Assembly (NCBI GenBank): GCA_002342365.1
Contig: DDPV01000015.1
Location: 63,800-96,080, forward strand
Direction of reading: 5' to 3'
From: Burkholderiales bacterium UBA2459
GTDB lineage: Bacteria; Pseudomonadota; Gammaproteobacteria; Burkholderiales; Burkholderiaceae_E
DNA: 32,281 nt
Shown: one piece after another, positions 1-7,357 of the stretch
Position numbering within the stretch: the stretch's first letter is position 1
How the letters are laid out: each line of letters starts with the position of its first letter
The notes under the pieces: generated by a model
What the model saw: only the letters and a program-made list of their open reading frames with translations
Told to the model about the DNA's origin: nothing
The model's database searches: none
Translations under genes and position numbers: made by a program

Positions 1-177
1 CCTGGGATTCTAAGGAAGGATGAAGTCGAAAGGCGTCTGGCACCTCGGGGGTGATCGTCCTCAAGTCCGAAGCGGCTGTTGTAAAGTCAAAAACCGGACC
101 TCTGCGGGACTTGCAACGACTGCTGAGGATACGGTTCGCCGCGACAATTTTGAACTTTTCAACGGAGCTTGATAACC
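1..177. other. left-edge non-coding stretch
   Basis: No recognisable gene. Frame 1 is open from the edge for 17 codons (to a TGA at 52-54) and could be the tail of an upstream gene. An ATG at 20 opens a 50-codon frame ending at 172, just before the NTF2-like gene, without similarity I recognise. The only clear signal is the ribosome site GGAG at 164-167. Confidence 0.4.
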
Positions 178-561
178 ATGGCAGAGCAGGTAAGCGAGGC
201 GCTTGTGGCTGAAATCGAGGCAGCTTTCAACAGTCGCGATGTTGATCGAATCCTGGAATACTTTGCTGAGGACGGCGTGTTTGCGACCGCACGCGGTCCG
301 GTCAAAGAGGGAATCGAACTCAGGGGAAAGCAGGCGATCGGCGATTTTTTGCGTGAGCGCTTTTCGTATATTCCGGATATGTACTGGCACCCTCAGTATC
401 GATTTGTCAGCGCTTGCGGCGCTTATGGGGTCTCTTACTGGGTGGTGACCGGTACGGATTTGCGCAATGGCAGCAAGCTCGAACTCAACGGTTGCGATCT
501 GTTTCGTTTTCAGAACGGTAAGCTGGTCCACAAAGATACCTTTTGGAAGGCTATCGAGTGA
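178..561 (+). CDS. NTF2/SnoaL-like small protein
   Basis: 127-residue protein of the nuclear-transport-factor-2-like fold as judged from its pattern: an N-terminal helix followed by a stretch typical of SnoaL-like proteins (FNSRDVDRILEYFAEDGVF near residues 18-36), then beta strands ending in a FRFQNGKLVHKDTFW-type tail. Members bind small hydrophobic ligands or act as isomerases, cyclases or dehydratases; no substrate can be read from this one. I chose the ATG at 178, preceded by GGAG at 164-167, over an in-frame TTG nine bases upstream. Its stop overlaps the GTG start of the aminotransferase that follows (GTGA), so the two are probably translationally coupled and may serve one pathway. Family fairly sure, role unknown. 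Confidence 0.8.
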   Translation: MAEQVSEALVAEIEAAFNSRDVDRILEYFAEDGVFATARGPVKEGIELRGKQAIGDFLRERFSYIPDMYWHPQYRFVSACGAYGVSYWVVTGTDLRNGSKLELNGCDLFRFQNGKLVHKDTFWKAIE

Positions 562-1733
562 AAGCATCCGCTCGCATCGACTCGGTCGAGTTGCCGATCA
601 TTCCAACGATTGCAGCGATGGTGCGGGACAACCCGGGTTGTATCTCGCTCGGACAGGGCGTGGTGAGCTATGGTCCGCCGCCAGAAGATGTGGCGCGCTT
701 GCCGGCACTGATGGCTGACTTGCCTTTGCATAAGTATCAGGCTGTTGGCGGGCTCCCGGCCCTTTGTGATGCGCTGAGCGATAAGCTGGCGCGGGTCAAT
801 CGGATCGATGTTTCACAAGGCTTTCGGATTATGGTGACCGCTGGCAGCAACATGGCCTTTCTCAACGCGGTGCTGGCAGTCGGTGATCCGGGCGACGAGT
901 TCATCTTGCCGCTTCCCTATTACTTCAATCAGGAAATGGCAATCCGGATGTGCGGCTGCGTGCCTGTGGCTGTGACGAGCCGGGATGATTATCAACTTGA
1001 TATCGATGCGATCGAGTCGGCCATTACAAAGCGCACCCGTGCGGTGGTCACGGTTTCACCCAACAACCCCACCGGTGTGGTCTACCACCCGGAGGACTTG
1101 ATGGCCATCAATCGCCTGTGCAAGCGCTATGGTCTTTATCACTTTTCGGATGAAGCCTACGAATACTTTACCTATGATGGTGCGCAGCACTTTTCGGCGG
1201 CAAGTCAAGCCGATGCAAGCGAACACAGCTTGTCCTTTTATTCGTTTTCTAAAAATTACGGGATGGCGAGTTGGCGCGTCGGTTATGTGGTTTACCCCGA
1301 GCATTTGCATGAGGCGATGAACAAAGTTCAGGACACCAACCTGATTTGTGCACCGGTTGTTTCGCAACTGCTTGCAATTGAAGTGCTCAAGCGTCCGCGT
1401 CAGGCGATCGATGAGCAGGTTGCGCGACTGGCTCAAGTACGATCTCAGGTTTATGACCTCTTGGCCTCCTTGCGACCACTGGTTGACTTCCACCCCACAA
1501 AGGGCGCTTTTTATGTGATGGTGTCGCTGCCCGGGGTCGACGATCGCCTGGCCTTTAATCAATTTCTGGCGCGGGAATACAAAGTGGCCTGCGTTCCGGG
1601 CTTTGCCTTCGGATTAGACAATACCCAAAACCGTAATCTGCAACGCCTGTCCTACGGGGCGCTGGCGCCAGAAACCGTGGTTGAAGGCGTCAACCGCTTT
1701 ATCGCTGGTGTGAGGCATTGGTACCGAGCTTAG
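558..1733 (+). CDS. class I/II PLP-dependent aminotransferase
   Basis: 391-residue fold-type I aminotransferase, cytosolic, moving an amino group between an amino acid and a 2-oxo acid. Visible family marks: the SPNNPTG motif near residue 167, SDEAYEYF with the Asp that pairs with the pyridine nitrogen near residue 198, and SFSKNYGMASWRVGY carrying the PLP lysine at about residue 232. Length is normal for the AspC-like branch. The start is taken as the GTG at 558, which overlaps the previous stop; a TTG at 543 is also in frame. It sits between an NTF2-like protein and a lyase/CoA-transferase fusion, which suggests that it makes or consumes a 2-oxo acid later handled as a CoA ester. Substrate cannot be assigned. 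Confidence 0.9.
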   Translation: MKASARIDSVELPIIPTIAAMVRDNPGCISLGQGVVSYGPPPEDVARLPALMADLPLHKYQAVGGLPALCDALSDKLARVNRIDVSQGFRIMVTAGSNMAFLNAVLAVGDPGDEFILPLPYYFNQEMAIRMCGCVPVAVTSRDDYQLDIDAIESAITKRTRAVVTVSPNNPTGVVYHPEDLMAINRLCKRYGLYHFSDEAYEYFTYDGAQHFSAASQADASEHSLSFYSFSKNYGMASWRVGYVVYPEHLHEAMNKVQDTNLICAPVVSQLLAIEVLKRPRQAIDEQVARLAQVRSQVYDLLASLRPLVDFHPTKGAFYVMVSLPGVDDRLAFNQFLAREYKVACVPGFAFGLDNTQNRNLQRLSYGALAPETVVEGVNRFIAGVRHWYRA

Positions 1734-1761
1734 GCAGTGATTGCCTCCAAAGTCTGAGCCG

Positions 1762-4014
1762 ATGAGCGACTCGGTGGTTATTTGCGAGGTGGGTCCGCGC
1801 GACGGTTTGCAGTCGGTCAAGGCTGTGATGCCAACGGCGGCCAAAAAGGACTGGATCACCGCCTTGCATGCCGCAGGCCTTAAGGAAATTGAGGTGGGCT
1901 CCTTTGTGCCGGCGCGCTTGCTTCCACAGCTTGCGGATGCTGCCGAAGTGGTTGCGCATGCCTTAACGCTTCCGGAGCTGAGCGTGATGGCGCTGGTCCC
2001 CAACCTTCGCGGTGCGCAAGCTGCAATTGCAGCCGGCGTGCACAAGCTCACGATTCCGGTGTCTGCAAGCCAAGCGCATTCGATGGCTAATGTGCGAAAG
2101 ACGACTGAGCAAATGCTTAGCGAGGTGGCAGCGATCGTTGCTTATCGCAATGCACATGCACCTGCAGTCCGTATCGAGGCCAACCTTGCAACCGCTTTCG
2201 GATGTACGATTCAAGGCGAGGTCAGCGAAGACCAGGTGGTCGCATTGGCAAGCGCGCTTGCCGATTGCGGCGCCGATGAAACCGGACTTTCCGATACCAG
2301 CGGTTATGCAAATCCGGCGCAGATTCGCAGGCTTTTTTATCGTGTGCGTGAGGCCATTGGTGAAAAACTCGGCGCTGCGCATTTGCACAACACCCGCGGC
2401 CTGGGACTTGCCAACTGCCTTGCTGCCTTCGAAACCGGGGTTCGAACCTTTGACAGCTCGCTGGCAGGTCTCGGTGGCTGCCCTTATGCGCCAGGCGCCT
2501 CGGGCAATGTGGTGACCGAAGATCTGGTGTTCATGTTCGAGTCCATGGGTGTGCACACCGGCATTGACCTTGATCGCCTGATGCAAGCGCGTGAACCCTT
2601 GAGAAAGGGCCTTCCCTCAGAGACCCTCTATGGGATGTTGCCTGAGGCCGGACTGCCCAAGACCTTTCAAGCCGTTTCGATCAAGGCAGAGCAAGCGGGA
2701 CAACGACGCGAAGCAAAGGCGCAGCCAAGCAAGCGAGCATCGGAAAGGCAAGCGCGCTTGCCGCTTGCAGGGCTGAGGGTTTTGGAGTTTTCCCATATGG
2801 TGATGGGTCCAAGCTGCGGTCTGGTTCTCGCCGATCTGGGGGCTGAGGTGATCAAAGTCGAACCGATCAAGGGCGATAGCACCCGAAAGCTGCTCGGGTC
2901 GGGTGCTGGCTTTTTCCCCCTCTTTAATCGAAATAAAAAAAGTTTAGCCATCGATCTGGAAAGCGAAAAAGGCCGCGAGATCGTTGAGCGGCTGCTTGGC
3001 GGAGTTGATGTCGTCATCGAGAACTTCAAACAAGGCGCGCTCGATAAGTTCTCCTTTGGCCCTGATGCGCTTCGGGCGCGACATCCGCATGTGATTTATG
3101 CAAGCCTGAAAGGCTTTTTGCCGGGCCCTTATGAACATCGCACCGCCTTGGACGAAGTGGTCCAGATGATGGGCGGTCTGGCCTACATGACCGGACGCAT
3201 CGGCGATCCTTTGCGCGCAGGCTCAAGCGTGAATGACATCATGGGGGGCATGTTTGCGGCGATTGCAATTCTTGCCGCAATCCGTGAACGTGATCGTAGC
3301 GGCAAGGGGCAGGTGGTCCAATCCGCACTTTTTGAGAACAATGTGTTTCTGGTTGCGCAACACATGATGCAGTTCGCGATCACAGGCGCTCCGGCTGCGC
3401 CGATGCCGCATCGAATTTCGGCTTGGGGCATTTACGATGTTTTCACAGTGCGCGATCAGCAACAAATCTTTCTTGCGGTGGTGAGCGACAGGCAATGGAA
3501 GATCTTCTGTGAGCTTTTTGGATTTGAGAGCTTGTGGAACGATCCATTATTTAAAACCAATAACGATAGGGTTCTTCAGCGGGAAAGCCTGATTCCCCAT
3601 TTGCGCGAGCAGTTAAGGCATTTTTCCGCAGCCGAGCTCGCCCAGCGCTTTGCGTCCCATGGGCTGCCCTTTGCGCCGATTGAAAAGCCCGAGCATTTGT
3701 TTCAAGATCCCCACCTGCTGGCATCAGGAGGTCTGGTTCCGATGACACTACCCGATGGGCGCCTCACGCACACGGTTTTACTGCCTGTTTCGATGCGGGG
3801 TCAGCGCCTCGGTCTGCGCAGCGACCCGCCGGCACTGGGGGCTGACAGCCTTGATCTGCTTCAAAGCCTTGGTCTTGATGATGCCTTGATCAGACAGCTT
3901 GAAGCGCAGGCTGTTGTCAGGTTGGCAGAGCCTCGTGAAAACCGGCAAAGGCCAGAACCTGATGAAGGTATTGAGCAAAACAGCTCAGGGCATGATCGCT
4001 TCCTTCAACAATGA
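1762..4014 (+). CDS. fused HMG-CoA-lyase-like / family III CoA-transferase
   Basis: 750-residue protein joining two enzymes normally encoded separately. Residues ~1-300 form an HMGL-like TIM barrel: EVGPRDGLQ at the N-terminus supplies the catalytic Arg-Asp, HLHNTRGLGLAN the metal-binding His pair (canonical HMG-CoA lyase has HDT rather than HNT), and GGCPYAPGASGN the active-site Cys at residue 240. A charged, Ala/Lys/Arg-rich linker (~310-335) leads to a CaiB/BaiF family III CoA-transferase from LPLAGLRVLEFSHMVMGPS onward; the Asp in ALDEVVQMMGG (residue 464) matches the catalytic aspartate. Inferred job: activate a 3-hydroxy-3-methyl or similar branched acid to its CoA ester, then cleave the C-C bond. 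Start ATG 1762 is chosen over TTG 1741. The last ~30 residues overlap the opposite-strand esterase gene. Confidence 0.88.
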   Translation: MSDSVVICEVGPRDGLQSVKAVMPTAAKKDWITALHAAGLKEIEVGSFVPARLLPQLADAAEVVAHALTLPELSVMALVPNLRGAQAAIAAGVHKLTIPVSASQAHSMANVRKTTEQMLSEVAAIVAYRNAHAPAVRIEANLATAFGCTIQGEVSEDQVVALASALADCGADETGLSDTSGYANPAQIRRLFYRVREAIGEKLGAAHLHNTRGLGLANCLAAFETGVRTFDSSLAGLGGCPYAPGASGNVVTEDLVFMFESMGVHTGIDLDRLMQAREPLRKGLPSETLYGMLPEAGLPKTFQAVSIKAEQAGQRREAKAQPSKRASERQARLPLAGLRVLEFSHMVMGPSCGLVLADLGAEVIKVEPIKGDSTRKLLGSGAGFFPLFNRNKKSLAIDLESEKGREIVERLLGGVDVVIENFKQGALDKFSFGPDALRARHPHVIYASLKGFLPGPYEHRTALDEVVQMMGGLAYMTGRIGDPLRAGSSVNDIMGGMFAAIAILAAIRERDRSGKGQVVQSALFENNVFLVAQHMMQFAITGAPAAPMPHRISAWGIYDVFTVRDQQQIFLAVVSDRQWKIFCELFGFESLWNDPLFKTNNDRVLQRESLIPHLREQLRHFSAAELAQRFASHGLPFAPIEKPEHLFQDPHLLASGGLVPMTLPDGRLTHTVLLPVSMRGQRLGLRSDPPALGADSLDLLQSLGLDDALIRQLEAQAVVRLAEPRENRQRPEPDEGIEQNSSGHDRFLQQ

Positions 4015-4531
4015 TTTGTTGCGTGTTTGCATAGCGTGCGGTCATGTCGCGCCAGTCGATGAGCTCATCGCCGGTAGCGGCCACAAGCAGGTAGCGATCA
4101 GGATCGGTGATTGCGACCGATTCGATGCTGATCAACTCCTGAACATCGTTTTCGGTCCACTGCAAGTCCTTGTCATCGTGGTAAGCCTTCACGGGGCCGA
4201 TGTAGGTGGCGAGCTTGCGAGCGGGATAAATCGCCGGATTGAGCAGCACGCAACGCGATCCGTAGCGCTCGGCAAGCCAATGAGCATAAAGTCCACCCAG
4301 TGAAGATCCGACAAAGACATCGCGCGCCGTGGGCTTGTAGAGCGCGTCAATGAGCGCCAGGCTTGCCTTGGGTGACATCGGCAGCTGCGGACAGCAAAAG
4401 CGATCAGCCATCGCCGCCTCGGTGAAGCATGAACGCATCAGGCTTGCCTTGAACGAGGCCGGTGATGATCGAAAACCGTGCAGATAAATCAATCGATCTG
4501 CAGCTGCGTTGCATGCAAGCTGATCTGGCAT
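3917..4531 (-). CDS. yqiA: YqiA/YcfP-family alpha/beta-hydrolase (esterase)
   Basis: 204-residue small alpha/beta-hydrolase of the UPF0227 (YqiA/YcfP) group, cytosolic, probably hydrolysing short acyl or thioester bonds. The core is recognisable: IYLHGFRSSP forms the oxyanion-hole strand, GSSLGG holds the nucleophile Ser77, GDELIDW the acidic residue, and GSDHAL the catalytic His. Its start ATG shares one base with the stop of the gene upstream (TGATG), indicating translational coupling. The 3' end overlaps the convergent lyase/CoA-transferase gene by 98 bases, and the codon for the catalytic His lies inside that overlap. Natural substrate unknown. Confidence 0.87.
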   Translation of the reverse strand: MPDQLACNAAADRLIYLHGFRSSPASFKASLMRSCFTEAAMADRFCCPQLPMSPKASLALIDALYKPTARDVFVGSSLGGLYAHWLAERYGSRCVLLNPAIYPARKLATYIGPVKAYHDDKDLQWTENDVQELISIESVAITDPDRYLLVAATGDELIDWRDMTARYANTQQIIVEGSDHALSCFAQYLHQVLAFAGFHEALPT

Positions 4532-5913
4532 CAGTGCTCAATCCCCTTGGTGACCTGTTTGCCTGGCGGGCTGCGTGCAGCAGCAGCCTCCCTGCTGCTT
4601 GGGTGTTCGTGCTCACCGGCTTGCGGCTCAATACCGTAGGCGCTTGCAAGTTGCCAGACGTGCTTTGGCACCATCGACTTGATTCGTGCAGGGTGCTGTT
4701 GTCTGAGCGTCACGATCGTCTCGATCGCTTTCATCTCGATCCGGGCGCGCGCAAACTCAAGCCCGCGCGGTCCGATTCGAGGCATCAGCCAGCCAACGAT
4801 CGGTCTGAGCCAATCGGGCATGCGCCGCAAGGGCAGGCCGCCGGCAGCCTTGAGCAGATTCTCATGAAAAGCTTTAACGGCGCCGCTGCGCTTTCCGGCC
4901 TGTGCCGGTGCGGTCAAGTCAATTTGACCCTGTAGCTGATCGAGCATAAAGCGTCCCTTCGCGTTACGCACAATAAGCCACTGATCCCCGCTTCCTCCCA
5001 TGTAGCCTACGGTGATATCGGCCAGCACGTTGCTGTAGTCGACGCAACTCTTGCAGGTGGTTGGGAAAAAGTCAGGGGGCAAGGTGCTGAGCGGTAGCTG
5101 CAAAAAGGGGATCAAACGCTTGCGACCATCTGAAAAACGCAATTCAACATGGTAGTCAGCTCTAAATTCCAGATAATGGATCGTTTCCGGATGGGGGTCG
5201 AGAAGTGCCAAAAACTGATGGAAGCGCTCGGTATGCGTGTTATCCGAACAGGGTGTGCCGATCACATACAAAGACGCCAAGCCTTGTTGCTCCCAATCCG
5301 CGTGCAAGGCTCTGAGGGCATAAACCTGGCAAGGGATACCGATTACCGCCAGACGCTTGAGGCCGCGCGCAAGCGCGGGTTCGATCAGGGCAAGCAAAGG
5401 CGCATAGCCCATGCGCATGCCACGACACTGCGCAAGCTCATCAGGCGCAGTCACAATCACGGGTGTGGGCTTCCATCGATCATTCGGATCGGCCTTCATG
5501 GTAATGACTGCATCGATCAAGTTGAGATCGAGCAGGCGCGCAGCCAGCGCGGTGGTAATACCTGTCCATTGCGCACCCTTTAAGGGTTGCTGCAGTTTTG
5601 CGCGGTACATCGCTTGCATTGGCCCAAAAAAGCTTTCGTCGCCAAGCGCAGGTGGCGTTGCCTGATCGGCGGCGCTGTGGTTTGAGGGCTGCGCCTTGGC
5701 CTTTTCCTGAACCGGTTCGCGAAGCACCTGAGCAAGCGGCTGACCACGGCTGCGCCCATGCACCATGATTTCGAGCCGCTCGTATTCGGGTTTGATGAAC
5801 TGGCAGGCCTGTGCACAGCGCTTGGCTTTTGCAGTTCTTGAAATACCGCAGTCAGTGCACAGTTGTCGAAATGCTGCGTCTTCTCGGGTTGGGTCGGATT
5901 GAGGCCAGGGCAT
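4531..5913 (-). CDS. FrhB/BciB/HCAR-like iron-sulfur flavoprotein reductase
   Basis: 460-residue protein of the F420-hydrogenase beta-subunit superfamily, closest in remembered pattern to plant 7-hydroxymethyl chlorophyll a reductase (HCAR) and bacterial divinyl reductase BciB. The N-terminal cysteines (Cys19, Cys22, Cys33, Cys37) are followed by an RLEIMVHGRSR stretch typical of that branch. Later come a VIGTPCSDN motif and TTCKSCVDYSNVLADITVGYMG, the FeS/FAD region. A low-complexity Lys/Gln/Ala/Pro-rich insertion follows the N-terminal domain, and a polar tail ends the protein. Such enzymes use reduced ferredoxin to reduce conjugated substrates. No other chlorophyll gene is in the window, so the substrate is open. 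ATG 5913 is preferred; GTG 5949 would add 12 residues. Confidence 0.8.
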   Translation of the reverse strand: MPWPQSDPTREDAAFRQLCTDCGISRTAKAKRCAQACQFIKPEYERLEIMVHGRSRGQPLAQVLREPVQEKAKAQPSNHSAADQATPPALGDESFFGPMQAMYRAKLQQPLKGAQWTGITTALAARLLDLNLIDAVITMKADPNDRWKPTPVIVTAPDELAQCRGMRMGYAPLLALIEPALARGLKRLAVIGIPCQVYALRALHADWEQQGLASLYVIGTPCSDNTHTERFHQFLALLDPHPETIHYLEFRADYHVELRFSDGRKRLIPFLQLPLSTLPPDFFPTTCKSCVDYSNVLADITVGYMGGSGDQWLIVRNAKGRFMLDQLQGQIDLTAPAQAGKRSGAVKAFHENLLKAAGGLPLRRMPDWLRPIVGWLMPRIGPRGLEFARARIEMKAIETIVTLRQQHPARIKSMVPKHVWQLASAYGIEPQAGEHEHPSSREAAAARSPPGKQVTKGIEH

Positions 5914-5972
5914 CGTATCACTATAAGCCCATCGGACCGCTTTGCCCACCCTTGAGGTATGGGCCTATTGCG

Positions 5973-6013
5973 CGGTGGCTCATCGAGCGGCCCTGGAATT
6001 CCTGCAGCCACCG
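5973..6013 (-). promoter_or_regulatory. stem-loop after spmAB
   Basis: An 8-base perfect inverted repeat (CGGTGGCT at 5973-5980 and AGCCACCG at 6006-6013) with a 25-base loop lies about 28 bases past the SpmAB stop, in the gap before the BciB-like gene. No U-run follows on the minus-strand transcript, so it is not a convincing intrinsic terminator. It could be a weak processing or stabilising element. Low confidence because of the long loop. Confidence 0.25.
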
Positions 6014-6041
6014 GTGCTGCCCGAAAGAGGCTCTGCGGACA

Positions 6042-7298
6042 TTACAAGCTGTGGCCGAAGAAGGCATAGGCAATCAGGATGGCGGCGATCAGGCCGATGA
6101 GATCAGCCCATAGCGCACAAGCCAGTGCGTGACGGGTTTTCCGGATGTTGACGCTGCCAAAGTACACCGCAAGAACATAAAAGGTGGTTTCAGTCGAACC
6201 CTGAATAATGGCTGCAAGTTGACCCTCAAAGGAATCAACGCCGTACGTTTTCATCACATCGACCATCAGGCCTCTTGCACCACTGCCACTTAACACTTTC
6301 ATTAGTCCAACCGGAAGCGCAGCCACAAAACGGTCATCCCATCCGAGCTCTCGAACAATCGATCCAATTCCGTGAACGATATAATCCATACAGCCGGAAT
6401 TTCTGAAAACAGAGATGGCTACAAGCATAGCAACCAGATAAGGAATGATTTGCACCGCAACGCTGAAACCTTCCTTGGCGCCATCGACAAAGCTCTCATA
6501 CACATTAACCTGACGTATGACAGCAGCAAGCATGAAGAGACTGATGACACTGAGAATTACCACACTGCCGATTAGTCCGATGCGTTGATTGAGTTGATGC
6601 GATTCCAAACCTTGTAACGAAAGATAAAGCAGTCCGATTAGCCCGCCAAAAGCTGCGAAAAAGCTCAGGACGGGTGGCGAGGTCAAGCGGATCCGCTGCA
6701 CCCAGGCCACAGCAATCAGGCCAGCGCTGAAAGAGACAAAGGTACCGATCAGGGCCGGCAGGAAAATATCGGCGCCGTTAAAGCCCTTTAAGCCTTGCTC
6801 AATGGCCATGGTTTGGCGAATGGCAATCACTGATGTCGGAATCAGGGTGATCCCAGCGGTATTCAACACCAAAAACATGATCATGGCATCGGAAGCCTGA
6901 TCCGGTTTCGGATTGAGTAGTTGCAGTTCTTTCATGGCCTTCAGTCCGAGCGGTGTTGCCGCGTTGTCCAGACCAAGCATGTTGGCGGACATGTTCATGA
7001 CGATACTTCCCGAGGCCGGATGACCCTTAGGGACTTCGGGGAAGATGCGATGAAACAAAGGCGCAAGCAGCTTTGCAAACTGCTCAATGAGCCCGGCCTT
7101 TTCGCCGATCCGCATGATCCCAAGCCACAGGCTCATGACACCGACAAGTCCCAAGGAAATGTCAAAGCCGGTTTTTGCCGCATCAAAAAGTCCGGACATG
7201 AGCCGGGTGAATATGCCAAGATCGCCTTGGAGCATTTTGAAAAACGCAACCAGAAAACCGATGAGGAAGAAACCGACCCAAATGGCGTTCAATAGCAT
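6042..7298 (-). CDS. SpmA-SpmB fusion, nucleoside-recognition (Gate) domain membrane protein
   Basis: 418-residue integral membrane protein equivalent to Bacillus spore-maturation proteins SpmA and SpmB joined end to end, the usual form in proteobacteria. The SpmA-like half (~1-210) contains the motif SANMLGLDNAATPLGLKAM and a LNTAGITLIPTS segment; the SpmB-like half (~250-418) contains EGFSVAVQIIPYLVAMLVAI, GLMKVLSGSGARGLM and GSTETTFYVLAVYFGSV. At least eight hydrophobic segments are visible. Biochemical role is unsettled; the fold is related to nucleoside transporters, and the name reflects Bacillus phenotypes rather than sporulation here. ATG start at 7298. It is first in a leftward set with the BciB-like and YqiA-like genes and divergent from nagA. 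Confidence 0.9.
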   Translation of the reverse strand: MLLNAIWVGFFLIGFLVAFFKMLQGDLGIFTRLMSGLFDAAKTGFDISLGLVGVMSLWLGIMRIGEKAGLIEQFAKLLAPLFHRIFPEVPKGHPASGSIVMNMSANMLGLDNAATPLGLKAMKELQLLNPKPDQASDAMIMFLVLNTAGITLIPTSVIAIRQTMAIEQGLKGFNGADIFLPALIGTFVSFSAGLIAVAWVQRIRLTSPPVLSFFAAFGGLIGLLYLSLQGLESHQLNQRIGLIGSVVILSVISLFMLAAVIRQVNVYESFVDGAKEGFSVAVQIIPYLVAMLVAISVFRNSGCMDYIVHGIGSIVRELGWDDRFVAALPVGLMKVLSGSGARGLMVDVMKTYGVDSFEGQLAAIIQGSTETTFYVLAVYFGSVNIRKTRHALACALWADLIGLIAAILIAYAFFGHSL

Positions 7299-7357
7299 GA
7301 CGCATTCTAACGATCTGGCGGACTTCGGTGACGACCCTGAATACCCGCACTGATTCG

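Noticed and set aside
20..172. 50-codon open frame upstream of the NTF2-like gene
   Set aside because: The purine-rich stretch abuts the ATG too closely for a proper ribosome site, and the peptide has no recognisable pattern; likely chance.
61..567. 168-codon minus-strand open frame over the NTF2-like gene
   Set aside because: It lies antisense to a better-supported gene with a good ribosome site, and the product has no family pattern.
1963..2586. 207-codon minus-strand frame inside the lyase domain
   Set aside because: Mirror of a high-quality coding region; its composition is that of an antisense frame.
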